Assembly: GCA_009781475.1 (NCBI GenBank) | Contig: WQYB01000012.1 | Span: 1-50,607 of the forward strand | Reading direction: 5' to 3' | Length of the DNA stretch: 50,607 nucleotides | Source: Treponema sp. | Lineage (GTDB): Bacteria > Spirochaetota > Spirochaetia > Treponematales > Breznakiellaceae | In this document: positions 1 to 9,061 of the stretch, piece by piece | Layout of the letters: every line of letters starts with the position of its first letter | How positions within the stretch are numbered: position 1 is the first letter of the stretch | Translations under genes and position numbers: made by a program | Notes under the pieces: generated by a model | Told to the model about the DNA's origin: nothing | What the model saw: only the letters and a program-made list of their open reading frames with translations | Database searches by the model: none

Positions 1-531
1 ACTTTAGAATACATTCCAATCGGACAGGAAGTTGCAGACCGTTTAGAGAATTTTACATTTATAGGTGAATGTCAATCTGAAAAACAGCAAATTATCCGCG
101 AACCTATGCCTTATGGAAGCGTATTGGTAGTGGACGATGTACATACCAATCTTTTTGTTGCAGAAGATTTTTTAAAACCGTACCAGTTAAATGTCGAAAC
201 AGCAAACAGCGGTTTTCTTGCAATTGAAAAGGTAAAATCCTTGATGGATAGCGGCGTTAAAGGTTACGACATAATATTTATGGATCATATGATGCCGAAA
301 ATGGACGGAATAGAAACAACGCAAAAATTGCGGGAACTGGGGTATAAAGGCTCAATCATTGCTTTGACGGCTAACGTACTTGCCGGTAATGAAAAAATAT
401 TTGAACAAAAAGGCTTCGACGGATTTGCCCCAAAACCGATAGATATCAGGCTTTTAAATACAATTTTAAATAGATTTATACGGGATAAAAACCCGCAGGA
501 AGCCAATAAGTATAAAACAGGTAATATCTAA
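1..531 (+). CDS. Hybrid histidine kinase, C-terminal part with receiver domain (5' end outside window)
   Basis: The reading frame is open from the first base, so this is the 3' end of a longer gene. About 35 residues of linker precede a complete CheY-like receiver domain. Counting from the Met at 106, the domain has the acidic pair D10-D11, the phospho-acceptor D60 in FMDHMMPKMDG, T88 in ALTAN and K110 in PKPID, so phosphotransfer chemistry looks intact. The MDHMMPxMDG form is typical of receivers fused to the C-terminus of hybrid sensor kinases, and the in-frame upstream sequence supports fusion rather than a free regulator. No output domain follows. A terminator lies just after the stop. 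The kinase part cannot be judged from this window. Confidence 0.85.
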   Translation, partial: TLEYIPIGQEVADRLENFTFIGECQSEKQQIIREPMPYGSVLVVDDVHTNLFVAEDFLKPYQLNVETANSGFLAIEKVKSLMDSGVKGYDIIFMDHMMPKMDGIETTQKLRELGYKGSIIALTANVLAGNEKIFEQKGFDGFAPKPIDIRLLNTILNRFIRDKNPQEANKYKTGNI

Positions 532-534
532 AAA

Positions 535-570
535 CTAAAAAAGCCTCATCTAAAGATGAAGCTTTTTTTC
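535..570 (+). terminator. Rho-independent terminator after the hybrid kinase
   Basis: A stem of AAGC(C)TCATC and GATGAAGCTT with a four-base TAAA loop and one bulged C is followed by a run of seven T. It begins four bases after the kinase stop codon and is in the right orientation to end that transcript. Confidence 0.8.
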
Positions 571-737
571 ATTGAGCCGCGCTACGCCCGATTAAGCACG
601 CGTATGCGTGTGGATGAATAAATTAACACGGCGTGGCGCACAATAACGGTTCCCAGGATGGAAAATGCGCGAGGGCTTTAGCCTGAGCAGTGCGCCTTTG
701 CTTTAACTTTCGGAATAAGTGGTTCGAATCCAGCGCA
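571..737. other. Gene-free stretch with tRNA-derived fragments
   Basis: No credible ORF is present. TGAGCCGCGCT at 573-583 repeats, in the same orientation, the 3' acceptor end of the tRNA-Lys gene at 783-793. At 719-736 there is an 18-base inverted copy of the T arm of the same tRNA. In between lie a short palindrome around 598-611 (CACGCGTATGCGTG) and G+C-rich complementary pieces. I read it as debris of tRNA duplication or of an element that used the tRNA as target. A small structured RNA is an alternative I cannot exclude. Confidence 0.4.
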
Positions 738-782
738 TAAAAAAAGGAAACCTCAGCTTGCGCTAAGATTTCCTTTTTTTTC
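738..782 (-). terminator. Bidirectional-looking terminator after tRNA-Lys
   Basis: A long imperfect stem pairs AAAAAAGGAAA with TTTCCTTTTTT, with an inner CAGC-TTGC-GCTAAG hairpin. A run of T on one strand and of A on the other lets it work in both directions. It starts one base after the 3' end of the tRNA-Lys gene, so its main job is probably to end that transcript. Confidence 0.75.
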
Positions 783-855
783 TGAGCCGCGCTGGATTCG
801 AACCACCGACCACCGCCTTAAAAGGGCGATGCTCTACCGACTGAGCTAGCGGCCC
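783..855 (-). tRNA. tRNA-Lys (anticodon UUU)
   Basis: Read on the minus strand, the acceptor arms GGGCCGC and GCGGCTC pair over seven positions with one G-U, leaving discriminator A73. The D arm is GCTC-AGTCGGTA-GAGC. The anticodon stem TCGCC/GGCGG encloses the loop CTTTTAA with anticodon TTT. The T arm is GGTGG-TTCGAAT-CCAGC. It has one G-G mismatch, which is unusual and may weaken the stem. CCA is not encoded. The T arm is also found inverted at 719-736. Confidence 0.93.
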
Positions 856-890
856 AAAGCTCACTGGTTTTAAAACCTGGAGCCTTTCTA

Positions 891-919
891 TTTTTACTAA
901 AAATACGGAAAAAAAGCAA
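891..919 (-). promoter_or_regulatory. Candidate promoter for tRNA-Lys
   Basis: On the minus strand TTGCTT (914-919) is followed 17 bases later by TAAAAA (891-896), about 35 bases ahead of the mature tRNA 5' end. A small palindrome, CTGGTTTTAAAACCTGG, lies at 864-880 in the leader. Both boxes are imperfect, so this is tentative. Confidence 0.4.
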
Positions 920-937
920 GAGGGATATTAAATTAAT

Positions 938-1252
938 TTAGCCGCGGTTTTTAAGTTCCTGTTCTTTCTTTTCTATTTGTTCTTTAATAATGGCAAGATC
1001 GTCGAGCAGCGCTTTAATCTCTATTGAGTCACGTTCAATTACCGGTTTGTCATTTTCTGTAAAAGTTTTATATGCTTCATTGCCAAGACGGGTAAGGAAC
1101 TTTTGCGCCTTGTTTTCTAGCTGTTTTATATCCCACATTAAAAGACCTTTTTCACCCAGGTCTTGCGCTTTAGCGCCAGTTTTTATGGCAAATTCTTTTG
1201 ACGCTTCCCAGCCTTGTTCAAGCAAATCAACCATTCTTTCACTAAACTTCAT
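938..1252 (-). CDS. Small conserved helical protein of unknown function
   Basis: A 104-residue soluble protein that I do not recognise with confidence. It has no signal peptide or membrane segment. Residues 1-60 read like a YtxH/phasin-type amphipathic helix region (ERMVDLLEQGWEASKEFA, then a Gly-rich KTGAKAQDLGEKG turn), and the C-terminal 25 residues are Lys/Glu-rich with a coiled-coil pattern ending EQIEKKEQELK. A GGATGGG sequence just before the ATG can serve as ribosome-binding site. It lies 32 bases after the stop of the large phosphatase gene on the same strand, so it may be the last gene of that operon. A structural or stress role is possible but not shown. Confidence 0.6.
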   Translation of the reverse strand: MKFSERMVDLLEQGWEASKEFAIKTGAKAQDLGEKGLLMWDIKQLENKAQKFLTRLGNEAYKTFTENDKPVIERDSIEIKALLDDLAIIKEQIEKKEQELKNRG

Positions 1253-1284
1253 ATTTTCCCATCCTTCATAAGTTTTTATTAAAC

Positions 1285-4200
1285 TTACTTTCGTTTTATT
1301 CCAAGTATTGTCAAATCATCATACTGCTCATCTTCTTTTATATGAGTATAATACATGTATGCCGGATTTTCAAGGAATTCACTTGTGTGCGAGCAATAAC
1401 GTCTATACTGTAAAAAGTGATTTTTAAGGAATTCGTCTACTTTCTTTTCTATTAATACGCGCGAATCTTCGCCTGCGTCTGCCGGTTTGTAACAACGGAA
1501 CATTTTTTCTACAGCTATCAATGCCATGATAACATCTTCCACTCGTCCTTCGCATGTTGAAAAATCAAACTGTAAATCACTTTGTCCTTCCTGCGATTCT
1601 TCGGGGTTATGGTACTTGTGCAGAGTATATGTTGTGCGTGCCATAACCGCATTGATGATTGCTTCTACGCGATCCGGACCCATCTCTTCATCTGCCTGTC
1701 CGCAAAGATGGTTTGCATGCGGTGTGTCTACAGGACCTTCTGTGCAGATTATTTCCTTAAAGCTGCGATCGCGGAATTTTCTTTTTCCTTCTTCGATACC
1801 GTCAGTGTAAAGCAATAGTATGTCGCCTTTATCAATTTGAAGAGTTTGAACATTATAACCGCCTGTAGTTTCTATCATAAAGTTGGGCAGTACTCCTGTA
1901 GCAGGGGTTTGCGGCAATGTTACAGCTTTCAGTTTTTCTTCTGAAGCATCGTAGTAATGGACAACATTGTCACCTGCATTACAGAAGCGGACGACTCCTG
2001 TCTGCGAATCAAAAAGACAAAGCGTAAAGGCTGCAAAACGTCCTTTAAATGCAAGTGTTTCAATAAAATCATTAATCTGATAAACAACTTCTTCTATGCG
2101 CATTCCTTTTGCATTCGGCTTCCATTGTTTAAAATAGTTAAGGAACATTGTTGCTACCTGAATCATGATAAGAGCAGCCGGGATTCCTTTTCCTGCTACG
2201 TCGCATTTTATCATTGCGTAGTAACGCCCGTCCAAGTCCTTGTAATCAAAGTAGTCTCCCGATACACCTTTGGCTCCTTCGTAGTAACCGAAGAAGTTGA
2301 GGTTCGGCGTATGTTTAAAACCGTACGATTGTTTGTTCCCCTGATTGTCTACTTCCAGCGGAATAAACTTCTTTTGTATTTCTTTACCGATGCTGAGATC
2401 CGAAGCCGCAAGAGCCGCTTTTACAAGCCCTGCTGTCATGTCGTTGATTGTATTTCCAAGGATTGCAATTTCGTCTTTTGTTTTAATTGTAATCTCTGTT
2501 CCTGATAGTTTTGTTTTGTCTTCAGTATCACGGATTACTTCGATGTGTTTTACAAGTTTTCTGATTGGAATAATAATTACGGTAGAGAAAATAAATGCGC
2601 CTGTTACTCCGATTAATAAAACAATTAGCGCTACAATTCCGATTGTTCGAAGCAGAATTCCCTGTCCGTAATTGATTGCGTCAATAATTATATCAGTGCT
2701 GACTTCCAGTCTTATTAAACCCCTGAAGAAGTTATTGTCAGCGCCTGATCTGAACAGTACCGGTTTATAGAAAATATAAGTTCTGTTTCCGTCGCTGGAA
2801 ATACTGTCCAAAGAAAACTCAGGATACGATCCCATGTCTTTGGAAATTCCTGAAAGTATTTCATTAAGCCTCATTTGCCTGTCGTTTATTGTTACCTGAA
2901 TATCGTGGCGCAGGCGGTCGGCTTCATCATCAAAACGATCCATAAGCGCGATGCCTTCGGCAAACATATCCCTTATGCTTCCTGCAATTTCTCCAGCCTG
3001 CTGCTGGGCGATGCTGTTATATTCGGCGCTTACTTCATCAAAGTAATCTTTATGTTCATCGTTATATCTTGATACACCAAGGCGCAGTTCGATAGTATCT
3101 ATTTTTGATTCAATGTTGGGATCGTTTGATGCCCAAACATGATCTGTGTGTATCGAATTAATTCCATAACCTGTAATGGTTATATATTTTGCTTCGGGAA
3201 TTGCCGCAGATTGCGCCGGCAGGAACATTAAATCCAGTACACCTTCGTCTCCTCCCGATGATATGGCACGCGGCATGTGCGCTCTTACTCCCGATGATAT
3301 TCCTTCCAGAAGAACGTTAGACCTGTCCCACAAACTTTTCAGCAAAGTTTCCTGCTGGGTATTGGTCATCAATATATACATTGGTGTTGATATCATAATA
3401 ATTACAAGGAGAACAAGACCGATTGTAAAGGAGGCAAGTTTGAATCTGAGTCCTCTTCCTCTTTTGTAAATCCGTACTATTCTTTGTTTTTTTTCTGTTG
3501 GCATAAAATCTCCTGTGATAATTGCTTGCGCTTCCTGTTTAATTGCCGCGCTTTCTGTGATGACGTTTCCTATTCCTCTTATTGCGGCAATTATTCCAAG
3601 TACGCAGAAAATAATTAATAACAACGCAAGCACTGTAATTGGGTTAACTGTTAAAAGAGCGCCCGGGCGCAGTAACCAGGAAGGTCTCCATTGGCTTGAA
3701 TAATCGCCGAATTTTACCGTTCCTGTTCTTGCGACAGGAATAAATGAATCGGCTATGTACCATCCTCTTACCGAATGTTCTAATCTTATTCTGTAACGGC
3801 CTTCGTCTGTATCTTCTGATATAAATGTAATTTCACGATCGGATACTATGTTAAAGTTTTCTATATAAACGTCAGGCTGTCCTTCCTGCTGCAATACTAC
3901 AGATGTTACTCTTCCGCCGCTTGCAAAACCTCTTCCTACAATCCTGACAGAAAGCACACCCTGCTCATCCTGATGAGCGTCTATATAAGAAACGCTTGTA
4001 TATGGAATAAATTTATTATTTCTGATTATTAAACTTGAAGGCGGTCCGATATTTCCCGCCTGATCAATTGCAGCGACTGTGAACGCCCAAATGCCGTTAT
4101 CCTGATTTACATAACTAGCCGATGTCTCCGTTCCCATTATATTCTGCGGAGGAGAAAAAATTGATGTGTTTTCGTTCGCTCCAAGGAATTGCAATGTCCA

Positions 4201-5877
4201 TGTATATCCTGCCACATAAGGATCGTCTGACGGCTCCCATTGCATTTCAAAACTGCTGGAAAGTAAAAAACCCCTGTCGTCAAGCTCGGGTTCAATGATT
4301 GTTACTTCACCGGGCGGATAACCTTTTCTATAATATAAAACTCGCCCGGGGTCTGACCAGTTGCCGGCGTAGTCCAGTGCCCGCACAGTAAAATACCACT
4401 CTCCGTCTGTATTTGCATGATGTTCAAGAGTGCGATCCTGGATATTGCCGGTATTGAAAACCATAATTTCCTGCGGCGGCATTTCATCAATATCCTGACT
4501 CCATGCCCATGAGAATCCTGCAATACCCGAAGTATCTGAAGGGATATTCCATGAAACGCGAACCCTTTCCGCTCTGTTAGCTTGTGAAGGAGCAAAGTTC
4601 AATGCCGTTATAAAAGGACTTTGGCAGGTGGTATCAGGGGACAGTACATAAATCCGGTTTGAATCCCTAACTGTTGTCTGCCAGAATATATACGCTCCGT
4701 CATAACATACAATCGGTCTTGCAAAAGATGACTCTGCTGCGGCGCTTGATAAAGCAGTATTAGTCCAGCTTAAAAAATCTCTTTGAGCTAAATATATCCT
4801 GTTGTTTCCGTTACGGTTATCAAACCAGACAACTCTTGGCGTGTTATTATAGATAAAACTGATGGGATTTTGGCAGAATGCTTCCATTTCATTTATACGT
4901 TCAATAGCGCTTATTCTGTTTCCCGACGAATTGATCATTACACTGTAAATATGAGGTGATTGAGTAGAAAAACGCCTTTCCCAAACCAGGAAAAAATTAT
5001 CACCGTATCTTGAAAGATGAGGTCTTTGATTGTCAAAACTGTTAGGCGCTGCCTGCGTTTCCATTATAGGATCGTTAAATGTCGTAAAACGCCTTGACTC
5101 TGTCCATGTGATGCCGCCGTCATCGCTTATTTTATAAAAGAGCTGGAATGCAGGCAGTTCTTCCGCTCCCATAATTCGTGATTGGAAAAATACTACATCT
5201 CTGTAAATGCTGTATCCTACAGTTTCTTCATCCCGCGGTATTATTGGAATTTCAACACTTGCGTGAGCCGGAAGAAAGTTAAGTGTTAAAGCGCTTTCTG
5301 TTACAAACGGCTGAAAGCTAGACCAGGTAAATCCGTCATAGGATCTGGAATAGTAAATAGTAAGGGATTCGGCTCTGCCTCTTGTGACAAAAAGTAAAAA
5401 TCCTCCGTCTGCGCGCACATAAATACGCGGAGCTACAGAATTTTCAGCGCCCAAGTTTATTGTTTGTTTTCTAAAACTCCTTCCCCTGTCCGAAGAAATT
5501 AATATTTCTGTTTGAGCGTCTCCTGCCGCAGCAGCTATAATAATTCTATTTTGATTATCAACTGCTATGGAAAGAATTGAAGGCTCCGATCCTAAAAAGC
5601 GGTAAGGACCTCCGACTGTTCCCCTGTGTATCCATTGTCCGTCTACTTCTTTAATCGCTACATTAACGTTTATAGTGCCGCCTCCAACGGCGCTTCCGTT
5701 TCCGTTAGGTGTAACTTCCTGCCATGCTACAACCGAAAAAGCCTCTGAATGAGCGCTTACAGGAAATGTACCGGCTCTTGAATTGAATAGTTCCGGCGCT
5801 TCCCAAAAAAGATCGTTGGCAAAAAGAAGTGATACTGTGAAAAATAAAAATATTACAGATAATAGTTTTTTAATCAT
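1285..5877 (-). CDS. Giant membrane sensor with periplasmic propeller, HAMP and SpoIIE/PP2C-type serine phosphatase domain
   Basis: A 1530-residue protein. A signal peptide (residues 1-20) precedes a large exported region with Asp-box/BNR-type repeats (SSDRGRS near 128, SYDGFTW near 180, SDDGGITW near 250), as in sialidase-like beta-propellers, then fibronectin-like modules (about 430-720). Hydrophobic segments lie near 740, 820 and 1090, followed by a HAMP-like region (IIPIRKLVKHI) and a C-terminal PP2C/SpoIIE domain (about 1190-1400). The metal-binding motifs look intact: GDYFDY, CDVAGKGIPAAL, LLYTDGIEEG and the final DDLTIL. Known relatives dephosphorylate anti-sigma-factor antagonists or similar Ser/Thr substrates. 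The architecture suggests outside sensing coupled to a cytoplasmic phosphatase. Its start overlaps the stop of the upstream gene by four bases, so the two are translationally coupled. The ligand is unknown. Confidence 0.85.
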   Translation of the reverse strand: MIKKLLSVIFLFFTVSLLFANDLFWEAPELFNSRAGTFPVSAHSEAFSVVAWQEVTPNGNGSAVGGGTINVNVAIKEVDGQWIHRGTVGGPYRFLGSEPSILSIAVDNQNRIIIAAAAGDAQTEILISSDRGRSFRKQTINLGAENSVAPRIYVRADGGFLLFVTRGRAESLTIYYSRSYDGFTWSSFQPFVTESALTLNFLPAHASVEIPIIPRDEETVGYSIYRDVVFFQSRIMGAEELPAFQLFYKISDDGGITWTESRRFTTFNDPIMETQAAPNSFDNQRPHLSRYGDNFFLVWERRFSTQSPHIYSVMINSSGNRISAIERINEMEAFCQNPISFIYNNTPRVVWFDNRNGNNRIYLAQRDFLSWTNTALSSAAAESSFARPIVCYDGAYIFWQTTVRDSNRIYVLSPDTTCQSPFITALNFAPSQANRAERVRVSWNIPSDTSGIAGFSWAWSQDIDEMPPQEIMVFNTGNIQDRTLEHHANTDGEWYFTVRALDYAGNWSDPGRVLYYRKGYPPGEVTIIEPELDDRGFLLSSSFEMQWEPSDDPYVAGYTWTLQFLGANENTSIFSPPQNIMGTETSASYVNQDNGIWAFTVAAIDQAGNIGPPSSLIIRNNKFIPYTSVSYIDAHQDEQGVLSVRIVGRGFASGGRVTSVVLQQEGQPDVYIENFNIVSDREITFISEDTDEGRYRIRLEHSVRGWYIADSFIPVARTGTVKFGDYSSQWRPSWLLRPGALLTVNPITVLALLLIIFCVLGIIAAIRGIGNVITESAAIKQEAQAIITGDFMPTEKKQRIVRIYKRGRGLRFKLASFTIGLVLLVIIMISTPMYILMTNTQQETLLKSLWDRSNVLLEGISSGVRAHMPRAISSGGDEGVLDLMFLPAQSAAIPEAKYITITGYGINSIHTDHVWASNDPNIESKIDTIELRLGVSRYNDEHKDYFDEVSAEYNSIAQQQAGEIAGSIRDMFAEGIALMDRFDDEADRLRHDIQVTINDRQMRLNEILSGISKDMGSYPEFSLDSISSDGNRTYIFYKPVLFRSGADNNFFRGLIRLEVSTDIIIDAINYGQGILLRTIGIVALIVLLIGVTGAFIFSTVIIIPIRKLVKHIEVIRDTEDKTKLSGTEITIKTKDEIAILGNTINDMTAGLVKAALAASDLSIGKEIQKKFIPLEVDNQGNKQSYGFKHTPNLNFFGYYEGAKGVSGDYFDYKDLDGRYYAMIKCDVAGKGIPAALIMIQVATMFLNYFKQWKPNAKGMRIEEVVYQINDFIETLAFKGRFAAFTLCLFDSQTGVVRFCNAGDNVVHYYDASEEKLKAVTLPQTPATGVLPNFMIETTGGYNVQTLQIDKGDILLLYTDGIEEGKRKFRDRSFKEIICTEGPVDTPHANHLCGQADEEMGPDRVEAIINAVMARTTYTLHKYHNPEESQEGQSDLQFDFSTCEGRVEDVIMALIAVEKMFRCYKPADAGEDSRVLIEKKVDEFLKNHFLQYRRYCSHTSEFLENPAYMYYTHIKEDEQYDDLTILGIKRK

Positions 5878-8800
5878 AATGAAGCCTGCTGTATCCTTCT
5901 TTGTAATTCTACCAGTTTAGTAACGGTGCGGTTTGCCGTATTCTGCAAAAGCCTGTTTACAATTGTTAATGCTGTAAGATTGTTTCCAGCCTGGAAAGCG
6001 CTTAATGCCTGCTGGTATGACGCTTCATCCTGTGCTGAAAGCACCAGATTTGTCGGAGTTTGTATTCTTCTTACAAGTATATCTCTTAATCTTGATGCTT
6101 CAGTATTATCCCTGTCTAAACGTATTGCCGCAGTCAAATCATTTAAAGCAGCTTGATACTGAGCTGTTGTGTTGCTGTCAATTATACGTCTTGCAGATGC
6201 CGTCAAATCTCTTGAACGGGCGATATCGGCAGGTGATATAGGAGGCGGACGAATACCCATTGCAATTTCGGCAGTGATTATAATTTGTCTTATGTTTGGG
6301 TAATTTGGGTTTAATTGCGCGAGGTTTTGAAGGTCTGCAAACGCATCCATAGATCTGCGTTCTGTTCCTGCAATAGCTGTTCTTAGTCTCTGTTCAAAAG
6401 CCCTGTCAAACGCCGCGCGGTCAGTAAACTGTTCAATTCTTAAATCTATAAGACCTGCTTCCTGATTAATCGGGAATAATAATTTTACTTCTCTTGTAAG
6501 TACTTGCGCTTCTCCAAATCTTGCGATTCCTTGAGTTCTTTGCCCCGCGTTAATAAGGCGCACGCCGTCTTCATAATTTCTCTGCGCCTGGCTTAATAAC
6601 TGGCTCATTTCTGCGTACAACGGCGCTGTAGGAGGAATTACCCTGCCCGATGTTGCAGATAACGCTGTGCGTACAATACCGAGCCACATCATTATTTCTT
6701 CATGATCTTCACCCGGGGAAGCTATGCTCCAACTGCTTCTGGCTCTTGTAAGGCTGTTTTCTGCCTGCTGAAATTCTCCGCCGTAATATTGATCTCTTGC
6801 ATTGTCTATAAGCTGCCGCACTTCTACCAGTATTCGTTCATTTTCTGCAGTTCGGATTAACTGCGCAAGATGCATAAATTGACTGTCACGCATCTGCCGC
6901 AAGGAAGGTGATTCCTGTATTTCAAGTGATTGGCTGTAATTACGATCTGCTCGTGTTATAAAATCTCTTGCAGCTTCATAGTCCTGCCTGTTATAGGCAG
7001 CTTGCGCTTCTCTGAAGTTTCGATCCCCTTCCTGTCTTAAGGCTTCTGCCTGTCCTGACCTTGTGCGGGCGGTTTCTGAAAGTGTAACACCCTGTGTGTG
7101 TATGTTTATTAGTTCGTTTATTGTTGTTTGAAGATGCGCAACTTCAGGTGAATCTGCTATGGCGGTTGTTTCGTTTAAAAATTGCGAAAAAACAGATTGT
7201 TCATTGTCCATATCGCCCGATGATGCTGCAAGCATTGTTGTTAATTCATCCAATGCTTCGCTCGGGAAATGATAAGTAACAGATAAACCTTCATCGTCTG
7301 TATGAACTTGACCGTCAAGAAGACTAATTCCGCTGTCAAGCTGTGCTCTCCTTTCTGCTAAAATATTATCAAGACTGTGCTGCGCGATTGCATAATATCT
7401 TTGAGCAGACTGAAGATCTTCTGCATTTAAATTTGCCTGGATTGTATCAATTGCTCTTATTGCATCTGTAATGTGAGTAACCTGATGATAGACATTTATT
7501 TCATCGTTTATCCTGTTGGCATTTGTTTTTATTGTATCGATATCACGTAACAATTCTGTTATGGTGTTTCTAGCTTGCTGCTCGCTTCTTAAAGCTGCAT
7601 CTGTACTTATTCTGCCTTCCTGCCAGCGTACAAGTGATGAACGGTCAACATTTAAGCGTAATGCGGTATTTGATGCCTGCAAAAGAAAATTGTTTGCCTG
7701 AATCAAAGCCATCAATTCCAGATAAGTAGGAATATCTGCAAGCAGAATATTAGTGCCGTAAAGTGAAATTGTCTGAAGGTTTGCACCGGCAAAAAGTTCT
7801 TGGGTTTTATTAAAAAATAAAGGCGTCAAATTAATATAATTGTCTATTCTGTCCAAAGTTGATGCGACAGAGCGGTAATCTGCAGAGTTTATCGAGGCGA
7901 TAGATGAGTTTTTTCCTCTTTCGGCATGTGTTGCAATGGCAGTTAAAATGCCGCCTATTGTATTATTCCAGTGAGTATCAAAAGCGCCGAACATACCTTC
8001 CTGTATCGATGCTTCAGGACGTCCGTGCACAACCAAAGATACAAACGAAAGGTGATTGCGATCTAGCATTTCAGGGTTTGTTTCCTGTATTTGATTTAAA
8101 GTCCTGTCAAATACAGATGCGGAAGTGTATAGGTTTTGTTTTAAAGCGATAAACCTGTCCATTGCCGGTACTAAACGATTTGTAATTTCAGGAATTTGCC
8201 CAAGGTTTCCTGCATTTACCGCACGGGTATATTCTGCTGCAATTGTTCCCATTTGTGTGCTTGCCTGCTGGAATGCCGCAACCATTGAATGCACTCTTTC
8301 TGTTTCCCGCCGTACTTCATTTTCGATGTAATCCCCGTAACCCGATGAGAAAAATTCCTCGCGCATAAAATTCATGCCTTCGGCGTATGCTTGTAAAGCC
8401 GCTACGCTGTTTCCCATATCCAGGAAAAAACGCCCTCTATCCAGTATATTCCGCAGTAAATTCCTGTTTATATTAAACCGCGCTATCTCTCTTGCACGCG
8501 CTACAAAGTTGACCATTATCGGGCTGTCTTCATGTTCAAGCTGATAAAGGCGGGTAGTTAACCTTAAGATTTTCGGGTCATCTTCCGGGGTATTCATAAT
8601 GGTGTCGATTAATTCGTCGGCGACACGGTTAAACTCATCCTGAATCTCGTAAATACGGTTAAAGCGCCTTTGGGTTTGGTCAAATTGCTCGGGGTTTCTT
8701 CTGGCATAATCACTTAATATCAATATTGCTTCGTCGTATCTTTTTTCGTTTATAAGCGCATCAGCCCTGTTTAGATCGCTTTCCTTGCTGCCTCTGCCAT

Positions 8801-8879
8801 AAGCCGGAGCTATAGCGGTAAACAGAAATAATACAACGAGAAAACCGAAGATAGTCAATCTTTGGGCACTTTTTGCCAT
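5874..8879 (-). CDS. Large exported helical-repeat (TPR-like) protein coupled to the phosphatase
   Basis: A 1001-residue protein with an N-terminal signal sequence (hydrophobic residues 9-28, likely cleavage after AYG) and no further membrane segment. The rest is almost wholly helical, rich in Gln, Ala, Arg and Asn. It contains TPR-like units such as ADALINEKRYDEAILIL near residue 40, AQAAYNRQDYEAARDFI near 640 and ALSAFQAGNNLTALTIV near 965. I do not recognise a named family. The four-base ATGA overlap with the downstream sensor phosphatase suggests the two proteins act together, for example this one as a periplasmic scaffold or ligand presenter for the sensor domain. No Shine-Dalgarno is visible. 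A -10-like TATAGT ends seven bases before the ATG. Confidence 0.75.
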   Translation of the reverse strand: MAKSAQRLTIFGFLVVLFLFTAIAPAYGRGSKESDLNRADALINEKRYDEAILILSDYARRNPEQFDQTQRRFNRIYEIQDEFNRVADELIDTIMNTPEDDPKILRLTTRLYQLEHEDSPIMVNFVARAREIARFNINRNLLRNILDRGRFFLDMGNSVAALQAYAEGMNFMREEFFSSGYGDYIENEVRRETERVHSMVAAFQQASTQMGTIAAEYTRAVNAGNLGQIPEITNRLVPAMDRFIALKQNLYTSASVFDRTLNQIQETNPEMLDRNHLSFVSLVVHGRPEASIQEGMFGAFDTHWNNTIGGILTAIATHAERGKNSSIASINSADYRSVASTLDRIDNYINLTPLFFNKTQELFAGANLQTISLYGTNILLADIPTYLELMALIQANNFLLQASNTALRLNVDRSSLVRWQEGRISTDAALRSEQQARNTITELLRDIDTIKTNANRINDEINVYHQVTHITDAIRAIDTIQANLNAEDLQSAQRYYAIAQHSLDNILAERRAQLDSGISLLDGQVHTDDEGLSVTYHFPSEALDELTTMLAASSGDMDNEQSVFSQFLNETTAIADSPEVAHLQTTINELINIHTQGVTLSETARTRSGQAEALRQEGDRNFREAQAAYNRQDYEAARDFITRADRNYSQSLEIQESPSLRQMRDSQFMHLAQLIRTAENERILVEVRQLIDNARDQYYGGEFQQAENSLTRARSSWSIASPGEDHEEIMMWLGIVRTALSATSGRVIPPTAPLYAEMSQLLSQAQRNYEDGVRLINAGQRTQGIARFGEAQVLTREVKLLFPINQEAGLIDLRIEQFTDRAAFDRAFEQRLRTAIAGTERRSMDAFADLQNLAQLNPNYPNIRQIIITAEIAMGIRPPPISPADIARSRDLTASARRIIDSNTTAQYQAALNDLTAAIRLDRDNTEASRLRDILVRRIQTPTNLVLSAQDEASYQQALSAFQAGNNLTALTIVNRLLQNTANRTVTKLVELQRRIQQASL

Positions 8880-8928
8880 ATTTGCTACTATACTATATTA
8901 TCGTATTCTTACGCATTTTTATTGATGG

Positions 8929-8960
8929 GAACCTCTAAAAACTCTCTCTTTTAGAGGTTC
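8929..8960. repeat. Perfect 12-bp inverted repeat in the divergent intergenic region
   Basis: GAACCTCTAAAA (8929-8940) and TTTTAGAGGTTC (8949-8960) form a perfect 12-bp stem with an eight-base pyrimidine-rich loop. It lies between the divergent genes starting at 8879 and 9062. It is not followed by a T run on either strand in terminator fashion, and no gene ends here. It could be an operator or a copy of a dispersed palindromic repeat. Confidence 0.7.
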
Positions 8961-9029
8961 TCTCTAAATAATCTTTTCGGAGGTATACTGTTTTTTTTGC
9001 AATTTTCCGATACTTTATGTAATATCTGA

Positions 9030-9035
9030 TATAAT
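9030..9035 (+). promoter_or_regulatory. -10 box for the UPF0164 gene
   Basis: A consensus TATAAT lies 26 bases before the ATG at 9062. The expected -35 position (9007-9012, CCGATA) is poor, so an activator or an alternative sigma factor is possible. No clear Shine-Dalgarno follows. Confidence 0.45.
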
Positions 9036-9061
9036 AATGCTGTATCATTAACCAAGTTGTT

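Noticed and set aside
644-740. A possible second tRNA on the plus strand ending in the T-arm copy at 719-736
   Set aside because: No consistent D arm, anticodon stem or acceptor pairing can be drawn; only the T arm is tRNA-like.
1526-3703. Several plus-strand ORFs of 60-180 codons opposite the large phosphatase gene
   Set aside because: They are antisense shadows. Their residue composition is rich in Cys, Phe and Ser with no motif, while the minus-strand frame is continuous with recognised domains.
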